Of a stretch of 64,000 nucleotides of DNA, positions 50,432 to 62,367 are shown piece after piece. How positions within the stretch are numbered: position 1 is the first letter of the stretch; every line of letters starts with the position of its first letter. The notes under the pieces were generated by a model that did not search any database, was not told where the DNA came from, and was given only the letters and a program-made list of their open reading frames with translations. The DNA comes from Mortierella sp. BCC40632 (lineage: Eukaryota; Mortierellomycota; Mortierellomycetes; Mortierellales; Mortierellaceae), in contig WAEK01000016.1 in assembly GCA_011634665.1 (NCBI GenBank), positions 186,001 through 250,000 on the forward strand. Direction: 5' to 3'. The position numbers were made by a program, and so were the translations under genes.

Positions 50432-53164
50432 ACATGCATGGAAGTAAGGTGTCATTTGCGGAGAAATACCTTGGACTCCAGGCTAATGAGAAGACCATAT
50501 TGACCCCCCCCCTCTCTTTTCCTTTTTCCTCTCCTGTCTTGATCCCTTTTTCCCTTTTTTTTTTTTTTTTTTTTTTTATTTCAATTAGATGTAAGGTCCA
50601 AACCAACCAACTCACAAAATAGAGTCGTTCAATGGAAACGGATTCATTGCTGCATTCGCACCAATGGACATTTTGCGCAGTACAACATCGGAGAGGTAAA
50701 AAGCTCTTTTTATTTCAACTCAATAGCTGCACGCCAATGTCTCTTTCTTTCTTTCTTTCTTTCTTTCTTTGTGGTGCTTGATATCGGCGTAGGCTTGTGT
50801 GTATGTGTGTGTGTGTTTTTCTTGCATGGATGGTCGTATCATGTGGCTCAAAATGGCTTGTCCCATCTCATGCACTTCTACCAATAGAAAGAAAAACCTT
50901 TCGAGACGATACCACTCGCAGATACGTTGCGGACCCACATCTGGGCATTGGATGGCAGCCTGTTCTCAAGAAAGCATTGCTTTTCAATAAAGGGTGCACA
51001 TGATGTCAACTACTATACGGTCTCTATCCAACGATCATCTACAGATCAAGAGGCCTTCAACACTTGGCTCTATGCACTCAAGTCATATGCCAAGCCAGAG
51101 ATGTATGGCGTCAATGAAAGATCTGAATATCGGGTGTACAGGACCTTTTGGATCATTGTCAACGATGCACGGTCTTTGCCTCGGGACAGTGACACATATT
51201 GCGAGATCATGTTGGACGATCAACGGAGAGCTCGGACAAGTGTGCGACTCAAATCCAAGGCCACGGAGCCAGAAGTACCATTCTGGAGAGACAATTTTGA
51301 GTTTACGTAAGTGTTTCTTTCTTTCGTTCTTTCTTTTTCTCAATAACTCTCCTTACCCCCCTTCAAGAACCAAAAGATGAAAAGGATGGAGATCTTATGG
51401 AGCTCTCTACTAAAACTGGGTGTTGGGCCTTCTTTATTGAATCGTTTAGGGACCTTGCGGCATTTAACGGGATCACGATCAATGTGTTGCAATCCAAGGG
51501 AAGAAAAGTGATCTTTTATGGCAAGGCTCATATTCCGATCCGTGACGATGTCCCGAATGATTGTGATGAAGGCTGGTATCCAATTGTCCATGTGACCGAC
51601 CGTACACGGACCAGCGGGCATTTAGGAGATCTACGACTCAAGTTGAAGTATGAGGAACAGTTTGTACTCCCACTCTCGAATTATAGTGAGCTCTTGGATG
51701 TAAGTCTATTTTTTTTCTCCCAGAAAAAAAAAAAACTGTGAGAGAGCCATAGCGTTCTAAGGCCTCACTACATCCATGGAGAGGCCCTGTTATAGCCATG
51801 TGCCTTTATTTAACTCTTTTTTTTTTGTAACTTTTGTGTCCTCTTCTTTTTTCTTTCTTTTCGATCTCCACAAGATTATTTGCAATTTTAGAGAGAACAA
51901 TGTAATCTCCAAGCTGGCGGCACGGGTCACAGACATGGAAGGCTTTGCTAAAAACATCCTACGCATTCTCGAAGCCAAGGGTTTGGCTGTCATCTGGCTG
52001 AATTCTTTGATTGACGAGGAGGTGGCAGAGGCTGTTCCAGGTACAGATATATGACATTTACCAGTTCCGCCTAATATGTCTGGCTTACGCGTGTTGGTGA
52101 TGTGTGCTAATTTTTTTTTTCTATAAATCTTTTGTTTCCTGACCCTGGTCACCCATGGAATCTCTGTAGAACAAGTGAACACTCTTTTCAGGTGGGTACC
52201 AAACAAACAATCACACAAAGGGGTTTTCATTTCCTAGCAAGAGTCCTAACCATTTGCTCTGCCATTTCACTCATTTCTAGAGCAAACACTCTACTCACAA
52301 AGGCGTTGGAAGCATACATGCGACTAGTCGGTTCAGAGTACTTGGACGACACGTTAGGGGATATCCTGAGGACTATCTGTGAGCGCAAGATTGCCTGTGA
52401 GGTTGATCCATCTAGACTGGAAAGGGGCGATGATGTGAAGGCTCAATGGCGGACACTCTTTCAGTACACCCGGAAATGTTGGCGGGCAGTAATAGAGAGT
52501 GTCTATCGTTTCCCAAGGTAAAATGAATGTATATTACTGGATGAGGGTCCTTGCTTTGAATGATGCGGATCAAATTTTTGATTGCTGACAGCTCTTTTTA
52601 ATTTTATCATTTTCTTCTTCTTTTTGCAGAGAGCTTTTGTTGGTGTTTTCACATCTCCAACGTCGGTTAATCGAAAAGTTCCCTGAAGGTGTCAAGACAG
52701 CCTCTGGAAGTTTGGACCCAAAGGCCGAGCTTGCAAGTCAAGCTCGGTATACGGGAGTGAGCGGCTTTGTCTTTTTGAGACTGATCTGCCCTGCTATCCT
52801 GACCCCCAAGCTTTTTAACATTGTCCGAGGTAAAGTATTTGTATTGACTATCCCTATCCTCCCTTCCCTCCTTTTTTGTTTTTTTTTGTCAGCCAAACCA
52901 GAGAACTGTGGGAAAAAAAAAATGCAGAGATTGATCTTTCTCTTTCTCTTTCCTCTTATTACAGTGCATCCTGAGGCTAGGGCTCATCGAACCTTGACAC
53001 TGATCGCGAAATCACTCCAAGTTCTTGCGAACCTTGTCTGGTTCGGAGGAAAAGAGCAGTGGATGTCACCCATGAATGATTTTATCAGTGTAAGAATATG
53101 GAAAAAAAAAATCTCTTCCCCGATTTTGCAGGTAGAAAAGTAATAGCTCAATGGAAAATAACCT

Positions 53165-53199
<35 letters not shown>

Positions 53200-54808
53200 G
53201 GACTTTGTTTCTTTTCTATAGGAAAACATCCAGAGCCTAAAGGACTTTATCGATCAAATTTGCGTAAGCGCTCTTGTTTGCATTTCTTCCCCTCCACCAC
53301 CACCCACATGCTCTACACCCCCTTGATCTTACCCACTTTACGCTTGACTCGTTTATCAACACGGGCTGTTGAAAGAATCAAAGTAACTCACTTTCAAACT
53401 TCTTTTAATCACGCCCCTCCTTTTTGCATAGTCCCTGGGCATCTCATCAGAAATGACATCCAGCTCCAACTCGGTTCGCTCAATACCTGCACCTCCACAT
53501 TCTCCTGGCACCACTAGCGCTTCTGTCTTTCGGCCCCAACAAACCAAAGGAAACAATGGACAAAATAGTCTGGGAGGGAATAGTTTTGCGGGTGGAAGCA
53601 ATAGCAGTGTTGGTGCTACGCTTGGTACTGGCAATGCAAACAATGGCAATGACGGTTATGGTGGTGGTCGAAATCATGTCGCTCCTCCACAGGTGATGCA
53701 ACCCCTAGTCAACATGTCAGTCCCATTGCCCTCACCAGGGTCCCAGAAACGTGGTAGTCAAAGCAGCGGATCCAGTAATGGAGGCGGAAATGGAGCCAGT
53801 ACAACCATGGCCAGTATGCTCATGTTGGCGGAGGGCAATGTTATCGATCGGCACCAGGATCTACCCTTGTTGCCTCATTTGATTGATCTAGGCAAGGAGC
53901 TAGCCTATCTTTCGACTACAGTCGCTCGGGTAATTCCTCGTTGGAATCGCCAGCTAGCAAAGGACGGCCACGGCGAAGGGAATGAAGAAAAAAGTGGAGT
54001 GGAGCTTGGGGCTGAAAAGGAGCATCGCTTCAAAGATTCTGACAACACTGTCGAAGGCAGCCACTCAATGGATCTATCGCCGCGATCAGACGCGGACTTG
54101 ACACCTGCCGAACACACATTGGCACCACCTCATAGCTCTTCCTCTTCCTCAACTCGTTCGACTTCATCGCCTTCTCTATCAGCGGCTCCGATGCCTGGGA
54201 CAGGACAGCGACAAGAACAAGAGGCAGCTTCGGGGCTTGGTGACTTGAACGACGAAGTCCTCCGATTGGTAGGACGGGTGTGTTGGAGCATCATTGCAAC
54301 CATCAAAAAGCGCGTCGAGCTATGTGCTGAGATGCAGAGTGTCAATTCAAGTCTTCAACAACAACAACATTACTATGAACAGCATCCACATCAATCCTTC
54401 GAGTCTTCGTTTCAGCAGCATTCTGATCTATTGCATGATCCAAACTCCTATCTCCATCTGCAGCAGCGACTTCAGCAACAACAGCATTTGTTAGTTCAAC
54501 AGCAGCAGTATCAACTTCAGTACCAGTCAACCCAGCCGTCACACCATCAATCACCTCACCAGGAGCCACCATGTCAAAATCAACTTCATCATCAGCAAGC
54601 ACAACAGTCTAGGGTTAGAGCAACTGTCCGAGAAGGATCTCGGGAGGGCGAGATCTGTACGGGGGCCGAGGCTGTTAGCAGTGATGAGTTTTATGTCATC
54701 TATGAGCATTACCTTGGTCATGATATGGAAGCAGAGAGTTTTGAAGGATATGGACGAGATAGTGATGACGATTCATTGGAGCATCCATCGATTCAGGGGT
54801 TGATGTAG
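44944..54808 (+). CDS. Ras GTPase-activating protein with PH, C2 and RasGAP domains
   Basis: Accelerates GTP hydrolysis by Ras; the PH and C2 domains suggest action at membranes. Early exons are 44944-45160, 45857-45940 (PKALQERIALLAKWAARG) and from 46077. A helical N-terminal part includes about 48380-48500 and 48730-48820, with a possible zinc ribbon, PCLDCKTI and LCIPCYAR (48013-48105). PH domain 1 begins KTGYLFQRSRRGEWTRQYFY (49355-49415). A second PH-like segment ends EAFNTWLYALKSYAKPEMYG (51050-51110). The C2 domain runs 51130-51640 (FWIIVNDARSLPRDSDTYCE). The RasGAP domain runs about 51870-53265 with the arginine finger in NTLFRANTLLTKALEAYM and the signature FLRLICPAILTPKLF. The last exon (about 53432-54808) is disordered with a Gln/His-rich run and ends at TAG 54806-54808. 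Not all N-terminal exon joins are resolved. Confidence 0.85.
49765..49812. repeat. CAG triplet repeat in a RasGAP intron
   Basis: CAA/CAG units with about ten consecutive CAG, followed by GTT/GTTGTTG. It lies in the intron between the exon ending near 49718 and the one starting near 49942. Confidence 0.9.
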
Positions 54809-55418
54809 TTGGATATGAAATGGTGTACAATGGGAGATACTTCCCAGAGGTGTCTCTTTCTTTCTTTCTTTCTCTCTCATTACCCTTTTCTTCCCCCCCC
54901 CCCCTCTCTTCCACCACCCCACCCCTCACGGCCTCGCTTCGCTTCTCCGTGGATTATTAGAGGAGTGTTAGTCGGGGTCGTTGAAAAAAAAAAAAAAAGG
55001 TGTTCTACTTCTTTGCGACCATTCAGCTACAGTAAATTATAGCAACAACAGCATTGACAAAAAGAAAAAAAAATGTATCAGCTTTGTCCATTTTCCTCTC
55101 TACATCATCCCTACTCTCCTGTCTTTTATCACTCTTTTTACTTGCTCTAGTAATTGCAATATGTATCAAAAAAAAGACGAGCTAGATGTAGACAATTTCG
55201 TAAAAAAAATCAAACCACTTTATTAGTGTATTCTCTAGAGGTATGCAGGCGCAAAATAAGGGATGGACGAGCAAGGCAAGAGAGGGAGAGAGAGAGAGAG
55301 AGAGAGAGAGCTAGAAAGGAACCTGAGATCTCAGGAATAAAAGAAAGAAAGAAAAAGAAAAGAAAAAGAGGGGAGAGGAGAAAGAGGGGGGGGAGAATAA
55401 TAAAAGAATATTCGGTTT
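54809..55418. other. Convergent spacer between RasGAP and the zinc transporter gene
   Basis: About 610 bases with TTTC repeats (54860-54880), an 11-base C-run (54894-54904), A-runs (54983-54998) and a GA array (55281-55308). No gene is supportable. Confidence 0.5.
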
Positions 55419-58400
55419 TCATAGCCCCTGGACAAGCTGGACAGTCAACTCACTCGACCCATCTACTTGTTTCTGGGATTGAGTATCATTCAAATCCAAG
55501 AGAGAATGGAGTCGTTGGTGGATACTGGCCAAGATAGGTTGCTCGTCCGAACCCCTGGCAACGCTGATGACTAGAGTACCAATCAGCTGACCAAAACTGT
55601 TGGTCCAGACATGGGCCCGTTCAATCTTTTGGATGGCTGGGTTCTCGGTTGAAAGCTAATAACAGAATCACAAGATGACACGACAAAAAAATAAAATAAA
55701 ATAAAAGGCGTGAGTATCAAGCCTTCTTACGTTATTTGATTAGGTCAGCCATACGGATTTGATCCGCAGGAGATATGTGGGAGGGGAGGTGTTACCTGTC
55801 GAACGGCTTCCTCTACAGCGGAAAGAGCCCTTGGTGGGCTTGTTTGCAAAAGGATCATGCCCAAGGTCTTGGCAAGAGGTCCTCCCAACATAAACATGGC
55901 AATCGATTGACCAATGGCGACCATCTTGTCCAATGATTCGAATCCTGGGAACAAGGTCACGACCAAGACACCAACTCCACAGCTCAGGGACATGATCGTG
56001 AATGGGTTACGGGTCAATTGGAAGACGAGGTTCTGGCTGGTGGATCGGCTGTTCCCCTTGACAGAATGATCAAACGACGACGCTGAAGTCGAACCAGAGC
56101 CCATGACTGTCCAATTTTGATGAAATAAAAGGGGGGGGGGTCATTCATTAGCATATCTGGGATGCTTACTTCGATCTAGAAAAAAAAAAAAAGTGGGACC
56201 AAGGCTTACGTTGACAGAAATGGCGATGATTATGATGTCCGATCGCACCCACCAAGGCAGCACCCAGACCGAGAAGCGTCCAGATCAGGGGCACGCCCGC
56301 AGAACTAGAAATAGAATCAAGAGGAGGGAAGGGTGAAGAGACATTTCCATATTTTTTTTGATTAGAACCACCTCAATCCAGAGCTGCGTCATCATTTGTG
56401 TTGAAAGAAGTCATAGTTTATCGTTGAACAGTAACAACAACAGAAACAAAAAGAAGACTTACGACCCATGGTCTCCACCATGGTGGTCACCCTCTAACAT
56501 CAAGTGTTCCAAACTCTCCTTCAACATGTTCATGCCGACGAACAAAAGAAAGATGGCATTACACATTCCCAACAACACCTCATATCGCTGAACACTAAAA
56601 TAGAAAGAAAAGAAAAAAGAATCCGTTTGGTTAAAGCAATCCTGGAACTAAATCCCGCTCTTCTACAGACACACATATATATCCCTTCCCTCTCCCCTGA
56701 AGAAGATGGACTGGTTCAAATCTTAATCTTCGTTACTATTTTTTTTTTATCCCCCCCTCTCTCTCCTTTGCTTACCCAAAAGGGTTCTTGACGGTCGACT
56801 TGCGCAGACTTCGATCTGTCAGGACAACGCTGGTCACAAAGCCGTTCATCACACCGAATGCATCAAAGAGAGTCATATAGCCCCATCCCACGGCGGCTGT
56901 AGGTCCAGGAAAGAAAGTCGATCGAAAGGGGGAAAAAAAGGAAGAATAAGAGATAGAAAGAGAGTTAGAACTGGGAAAGGATACATCTCATTTTCATGCT
57001 TGATTGTCTCTCCAATTAAAGGATGATAGGGAGAGAGAGAGAGAGAGAGAGAGATACTTGCCTAAGGATCCAGAGCGCATGCCCTGGAACCAGATAAAGA
57101 ATGCATAGGACGCATGGACAATAAACCATGTAAACTTGGTCTTTTGATCTGGCGACAATCCTGAAAAGATCTCGGAGACAGATGGTAGTTGAGATCGATA
57201 GCTGACTGGGTAGTGCACATGGTTGTGGCCATGACCATGGTCATGATCGTGGCCATGTCCGTGGTGGTGGTGATGGTGGCCATGGTGGTGGTCGTGTCCA
57301 TGGTTATGGCTATGGCCATGATCGTGGTGGGCATGGTGGCTATGATTGTGGGCGTGGTGGTGACTATGATCGTGTGCATGGACCTTTCCAAAGCCGTTTC
57401 CATGTCCGTGGTCGTGGCCGTGGTCGTGGCCATGTCCGTGGTCATGTCCGTGATCATGTCCGTGTCCATGCCCGTGTCCATGATCATGACTATGATGGTC
57501 GTGTGTATGGTGGTCGTGGTGGTGGTCGTGATGGTGGTCGTGGCCATGATGCTGGTGCTGTTGCTGTTGCTGCTGGAATAACTCTGATCCTGCATAACCG
57601 TTAGTTTGTCCAAATCTAGCAGGAGAAGCTTCTCCTATCCTTGGAGGAACAGAGCTATGACTGTGGCCATGGTCATGACCGTGGTCGTGGTCATGTCCGT
57701 GCCCATGGGCATCATGATGACTGTGATGCTCGTGATGCTGAGAAAGACCCAATGAGGCTGTAGTAGAGGTCGTAGATGCAAAGGGTATATTTCCGTTCAT
57801 GGAGAATGTCGTCGAAGTGGATGTAGATGTGGCCGAAGAGACGCCCGCGCTCTATTAAAATAGTTTGCCAAATGAGATCAACAAGGTTGGAGAGTCAATG
57901 AGCCATTCTCATTTCCGCTCTTTGGACTTTTTTTTTTAAACGCCCAGCGCCCACCGGTGCCCTGCCCATCCATCGGTTCATCCGAGCCTCCAAGCTAGGC
58001 ATGATCTTGCACTTCTTACCATCGTATGAAGATGATGATGTGCACTATTTGTTTCGAGAGTGGCCATAGGCGAAGCCAGGCCATGATGAGCTTGTCCATT
58101 GGCTCGAGATTGCTGATGCTGTTGATGCCCATGAGGACCCGAATGGTTATGGCCATGACTATGAGTCTTGCTATGTCCTGCCAGGGGTGCATGGAGTTGA
58201 TGTTGGATGCCAGTGGTCTCGACAGCAGATGCTGCAGAGGCGGCAGCAACCAAGGGCGAATGCGCACGCCGGATCAACTGGGGAGGATTCGTTGAGTGGT
58301 CCATTAGATCCTGGTCTTGGCTGAGTTCCGATGAAGGGGAGGGGGGGGTGAGAGAAGAAAAGAAAAAGAGCGATTGATGATGGACTCTTTGCTCTTTTCT

Positions 58401-58747
58401 ATCCTCTCTGAAGAAAAAAGAGAGAAGAGAGAGAGAGAGAGATTGAAAGAGAAGAAGAAGAGAGAGTGGGACGGGCGAGAGCACATTGGAAGAAAAAAAA
58501 AAAAAAAAAAAAAAGGGGGGAGTGACAGATGTCCACTTCCACTGGGCACTGGGCACTGGGCACTGGGCACAGATGACCCAGAAGAATATCTCTTAATGCA
58601 CATCCAACAGACCGCCTTTTTCTGCCACTCCCTTTCTCCCTCTCCCCCAGTGGCTTTTCTCTTGGATCCACGACTCACCTGAGAAAAGAAGACCCCGATT
58701 TTTTCTGGGACGGGCGCAAGCCTCTTTCGCCCTGCAACAGACTTCAT
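55419..58747 (-). CDS. ZRG17: Zinc transporter of the CDF family, Zrg17/ZnT6-like, with His-rich region
   Basis: CDF proteins move zinc into the secretory pathway; yeast Zrg17 works as a heterodimer with Msc2. Exon 1 may be 58747-58679 (MKSVAGRKRLAPVPEKIG), joined in phase to an exon starting near 58313; an alternative start is ATG 58304. A His-rich region (about 57190-57760) holds roughly 80 His, mostly as HDHGHGH units. The transporter core follows: membrane segment FTWFIVHASYAFFIWF; WGYMTLFDAFGVMNGF; VQRYEVLLGMCNAIFLLFVG; PLIWTLLGLGAALVGA; FTIMSLSCGVGVLVVTLF; and DKMVAIGQSIAMFMLGGPLA. Active CDFs have HxxxD pairs; here the TM2 position reads TLFD without the His, as in ZnT6/Zrg17, so this may be the non-transporting partner. 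The gene ends with a cytoplasmic domain at 55419. Confidence 0.82.
57220..57560 (-). repeat. Coding minisatellite of CAY/GRY-type hexamers
   Basis: Degenerate CATGAC/CATGGC/CACGAC units on the minus strand encode the HD/HG/HH repeats of the zinc transporter. Codon-level variation suggests selection keeps the amino acids while the DNA drifts. Confidence 0.85.
58541..58572. repeat. (CACTGGG)n heptamer repeat
   Basis: Four tandem copies of a heptamer (actgggcactgggcactgggcactgggc), in the proposed first intron or promoter of the zinc transporter gene. Confidence 0.9.
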
Positions 58748-59090
58748 CTCTTTAGGGGAGAGGAGAGATCTCTCTTTCTTTTTTTCCTTTTCTCATTTCT
58801 GGTTCCTGTTCCTATTCTCTCTTTCTTTCTCTCTTTCTTTCTCTCTTTCTCTCTCTTCTCTCTCTCTCTTCTCTCTCTCTTATCTCTCTCTCTCTCTCTC
58901 TCTCCTTCTCTCTCCTTCTCTCCCCCTTCACCCACTGCTCTCCCCTGCTCAAAGAAACATCGACCTTTTGGGCTAGACTACAAACACAAACTTCATTTCA
59001 AACAGGATCATTCTTCTCAGGAACCCACTCAACCTAAACGATCGACCATTTCAACAGATCTTAATCACACAGCCATCGCAACATCTTCCA
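58748..59090. promoter_or_regulatory. Divergent promoter of the zinc transporter and SAM carrier genes
   Basis: The first 180 bases are almost pure CT/TTTC repeats (58770-58925); the rest is unique sequence leading to the SAM carrier start. No TATA box is visible. Confidence 0.5.
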
Positions 59091-60138
59091 ATGAGTGACC
59101 TCGCCGCCCCAACTTTGGCCATTGAGGCCGTTGCCTCTGTACCCTCGAGCCCGAAAACAGCCACCTTGCTACAGTGCATGATGGTAAGCCGTTGATCGGC
59201 TTCTTCGCTCTCATGGTTGATATTGATATCGAGCATTGGATCAAAAGGAAAACACCATTGACACTCTCTCCTCCTCCTCCTCCTCCTCCTCCTTTTTTCT
59301 CCCTCCTTACTCGTTTACTCAGGCAGGAGCTCTTGCAGGAACTGCCGTCGACACAGCCCTCTTTCCTTTGGACACACTCAAGACCCGTCTTCAATCCAAA
59401 GCAGGATTTGCGGCCTCTGGAGGATTCAGGGGAGTATACTCTGGATTGACCAGTGCAGTGATCGGAAGTGCTCCTGGAGGTACTAAAGAAAAAAGAAAGA
59501 AAAAATTCGATTCATCGGTTCGCCCAGTGGATCAGATAACGGTCTAGTCTCTCGCATGCATTTTTTTATGTATTAGGGTGGAACGTACTAAATGGTGCCT
59601 GAATCCCTTGCTGCTTTTTTAGCCTCCATGTTCTTTATCACATACGAGGGCCTGAAGAGGGCCATCTCTACTGCCCTACCCGATCCCCAGCATGCACCCA
59701 TGGTCCACATGATGTCAGCCTCTGGAGGAGAGATCGTAAGTTTTGTCGTTGCTCTTAATCTGTCATAGACAACACACTCGACCGTTTTTTTTTTTTTTTT
59801 TTTTTTTTTTTTTGTGAAAAAGTGGGAGAGGAAGAGAGAGGGGGAGTCAACCTTAATTCGAGCCCTTTCCTCCCACTCTTCCTCCTCCTGCTCAGAATTG
59901 GAAAACGTCCAGGAACGGAAGATTTAGGGAACATCCTTGTCGAATCAAATCCCCTCAAAATGCCATAGACCACCACCCCCCCACAGACACAGTGTGTCAA
60001 TGCCCGCAAATCCTGTCCTATACCTCCAACTTTGCTTTTCTGCTTTTGGATCCATTTTTCTGAGCAACTTTCTCTTTTTCTTTTTCTTTTTCTTTTTCTT
60101 TTTCTTTTTCTTTTTCTTTTTCTTTTTCTTTTTCTTTT

Positions 60139-60208
<70 letters not shown>

Positions 60209-60221
60209 CTTTTTCTTTTTC

Positions 60222-60253
<32 letters not shown>

Positions 60254-61124
60254 TTTCTTTTTCTTTTTCTTTTTCTTTTTCTTTTTCTTTTTCTTTTTCT
60301 AGGCCGCTTGCTTTGTCAGAGTACCCACTGAGGTGATCAAGCAGAGGATGCAGACAAAACAATTCAACACAACGACAAGTGCAGTCAAGGCTGTCATCCA
60401 AAACGAGGGTATCCTTGGTTTCTACCGTGGCTACTTTAGCACCGTCGTAAGAGAGGTAAGTCCTCCTCCTCCTCCATTCTAGTCCCCTCATATCTCTTTA
60501 ATTCTATGTCGGACTGCGTTGTATTTGCTGAGCTAGTCAACTAATTGAGGACGCGTATCCGTATTACCTTTGTTATATTGTTATTTATTATGTTGTCGTT
60601 GCTAGATCCCCTTCACATGCATTCAGTTCCCTCTGTACGAGTACATGAAAAAGACTTATGCAGCCAAGACCCATCGGTCCGCGGTCGATCCATGGGAGGC
60701 TGCGATTTGTGGCTCAATAGCAGGAGGTATCGCTGCTGGATTGACGACTCCTCTGGATGTGGTCAAGACGCGTCTGATGCTTAGCCAAAAGGTAACAGTA
60801 CCTTTTTTTTTTTTTTTTTTTCTTTCTCTCTTTATCCGAGTCTCTGATCAACTAAGATCGCGTGCCTGTTTACATGATAACTGACTATTTTCCACACTTT
60901 TTTTTTCTATTTGAACAAAAAAAAAATAGAGTGCTGCCGGTGTAAACTCTCCCAATTACTACTCAGGCATCATCCCAACATTCAAGCGGATCTTGAGCGA
61001 AGAGGGTCCCAGAGCCCTCTACTCAGGCATCGGACCCCGTGTGATGTGGATCTCCATTGGTGGAAGTATCTTCTTGGGCGTTTATGAAAAGGTCAAGGTC
61101 GAAATCGTATCCTATAGAGATTAG
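59091..61124 (+). CDS. PET8: Mitochondrial S-adenosylmethionine carrier (SLC25A26/Pet8)
   Basis: Inner-membrane carrier exchanging cytosolic S-adenosylmethionine for S-adenosylhomocysteine, needed for mitochondrial methylation and lipoate/biotin synthesis. Exons 59091-59183, 59323-59479, 59623-59735, 60303-60455, 60606-60791 and 60930-61124 join in phase to 298 residues. Three carrier repeats carry the Px[DE]xx[KR] signature: [23 protein letters not shown] and [14 protein letters not shown]-carrier features include GSAPG after the first repeat, the [18 protein letters not shown] stretch and [11 protein letters not shown]. The residues that fix substrate class look conserved, so the assignment is firm within the family. 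Intron 3 (59736-60302) is 567 nt, several times the others, because of a polypyrimidine tract just before its acceptor. Confidence 0.93.
60069..60301. repeat. Polypyrimidine tract: (CTTTTT)n plus a long T-run, intronic
   Basis: About 230 bases made only of C and T: about 13 CTTTTT units, an uninterrupted T-run of about 65, then about a dozen more CTTTTT units, ending directly at the AG acceptor of intron 3 of the SAM carrier gene. Confidence 0.95.
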
Positions 61125-62367
61125 ATCGAAAAAAGGAAAGAGAGAGTGAGGGAGTGAGGGAGTGAGAGAAAGAAAAAAAAAAAAGGACTGATTTAGAGAA
61201 GCCTGTGGAGCGTGAGATTTGATCCAGACAACCTCATACCTCGGCTCGCTATCTTTTTTTTTTTTTTTTTTTTTTTTATTATTATTATTATTTTTCTTTT
61301 TCCGGTGCGGGTAAAATTAAGGATCCATAAAAAGTCTCGGTGGAGGAGCAGGAGAAGAGTAGAGCAAAAGAGAGAGGGAGAGAAAGAGGAGAGGGAGAGA
61401 AAGAAAAGTAGAACATTTGTAGAAGCAACTCTTCCTTTCTTTTTTTTTTTTCACCACTTCCTTTCTTTCTCTTTCTCTTTCGCTTTCTCTGAAAAGGAGA
61501 AACGTATCTTGTACTATAGACTGCATACAACAATCATGAAGCGCGAATAAAAAAGAAAAAAAAAAAAAAAAGACTAATCAATGGGAGGATTAGCTACTCT
61601 TTTTCTCTCCCTTTGTTTTCCTCTCGCTAAGAGAACATGTTTGGACGAAAGCGGATGATTGAGTAATAGAGACACTAGTCAATCAAGCGGAGCCTTACGA
61701 ACCTGGGATAATGGATGTTGATCAGGCGTACTGTCGTTCTGTGGAGGGTACCTTCCTCGATCGTCCGGTTTAGCGGTGTTGAGCGATAAGGCAGGAGAAA
61801 GAGTCGTTTGAAAGTAACAGCAACCCTTTATGTGTGTTGTGAGAATAAGAATCGATACTCGAGTGATGGATACACAAGAACTGTCCTGGATAATGATCTA
61901 ACGTTGGCGACAAAGTCTATTTTGCATCTGGCTAGAATCTGAGGACTTGATGAACCCATTTCATCCCTAATTTAACCCGCAAAGGACCCAGATGACAATA
62001 TAGTTTATTATTGCCTTTTTCCTTTCCTTCTAATTTCCCATCATTTGATAGCAGAAGCATGGGAAAATGGGCTAGTATGTGTGGATGTAGTATATCAATA
62101 TGTCTGACAGAGAGAGTGAGAGAGAGTACCATTGGAGAGTGGTAGTATGATTTTTTGAATTCTCTGGAAATCGTATCTGAGCGTCATTTTTACTTGATAT
62201 TGTTTGTTTAAATACATGAAATCAAGGTGGAGCTAGCAGATTATGGCACATTTGTGCCAGTTAGGTGATTGTATTTTTTTTTTATCTATTACTACTCTAC
62301 AAAGGATGCAATACTCGCTTTAGTGTGAGCAAATACACAAATGTAGGAAACCATCTACTTGCAGATT
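61125..62367. other. Convergent spacer 3' of the SAM carrier gene
   Basis: About 1.2 kb. It contains T-runs (61253-61277), ATT triplets, GA-rich stretches (61365-61410) and an A-run (61557-61571). From 61580 to 62360 it is unique and AT-rich with no open frame of note. AATAAA lies near 61545. Confidence 0.5.

Noticed and set aside
57189..57581. 130-codon plus-strand frame rich in Met and Val
   Set aside because: It is the antisense of the His-rich zinc transporter exon.
59937..60302. Long poly-Phe / poly-Lys-Glu open frames on both strands
   Set aside because: They are translations of the (CTTTTT)n intronic tract.
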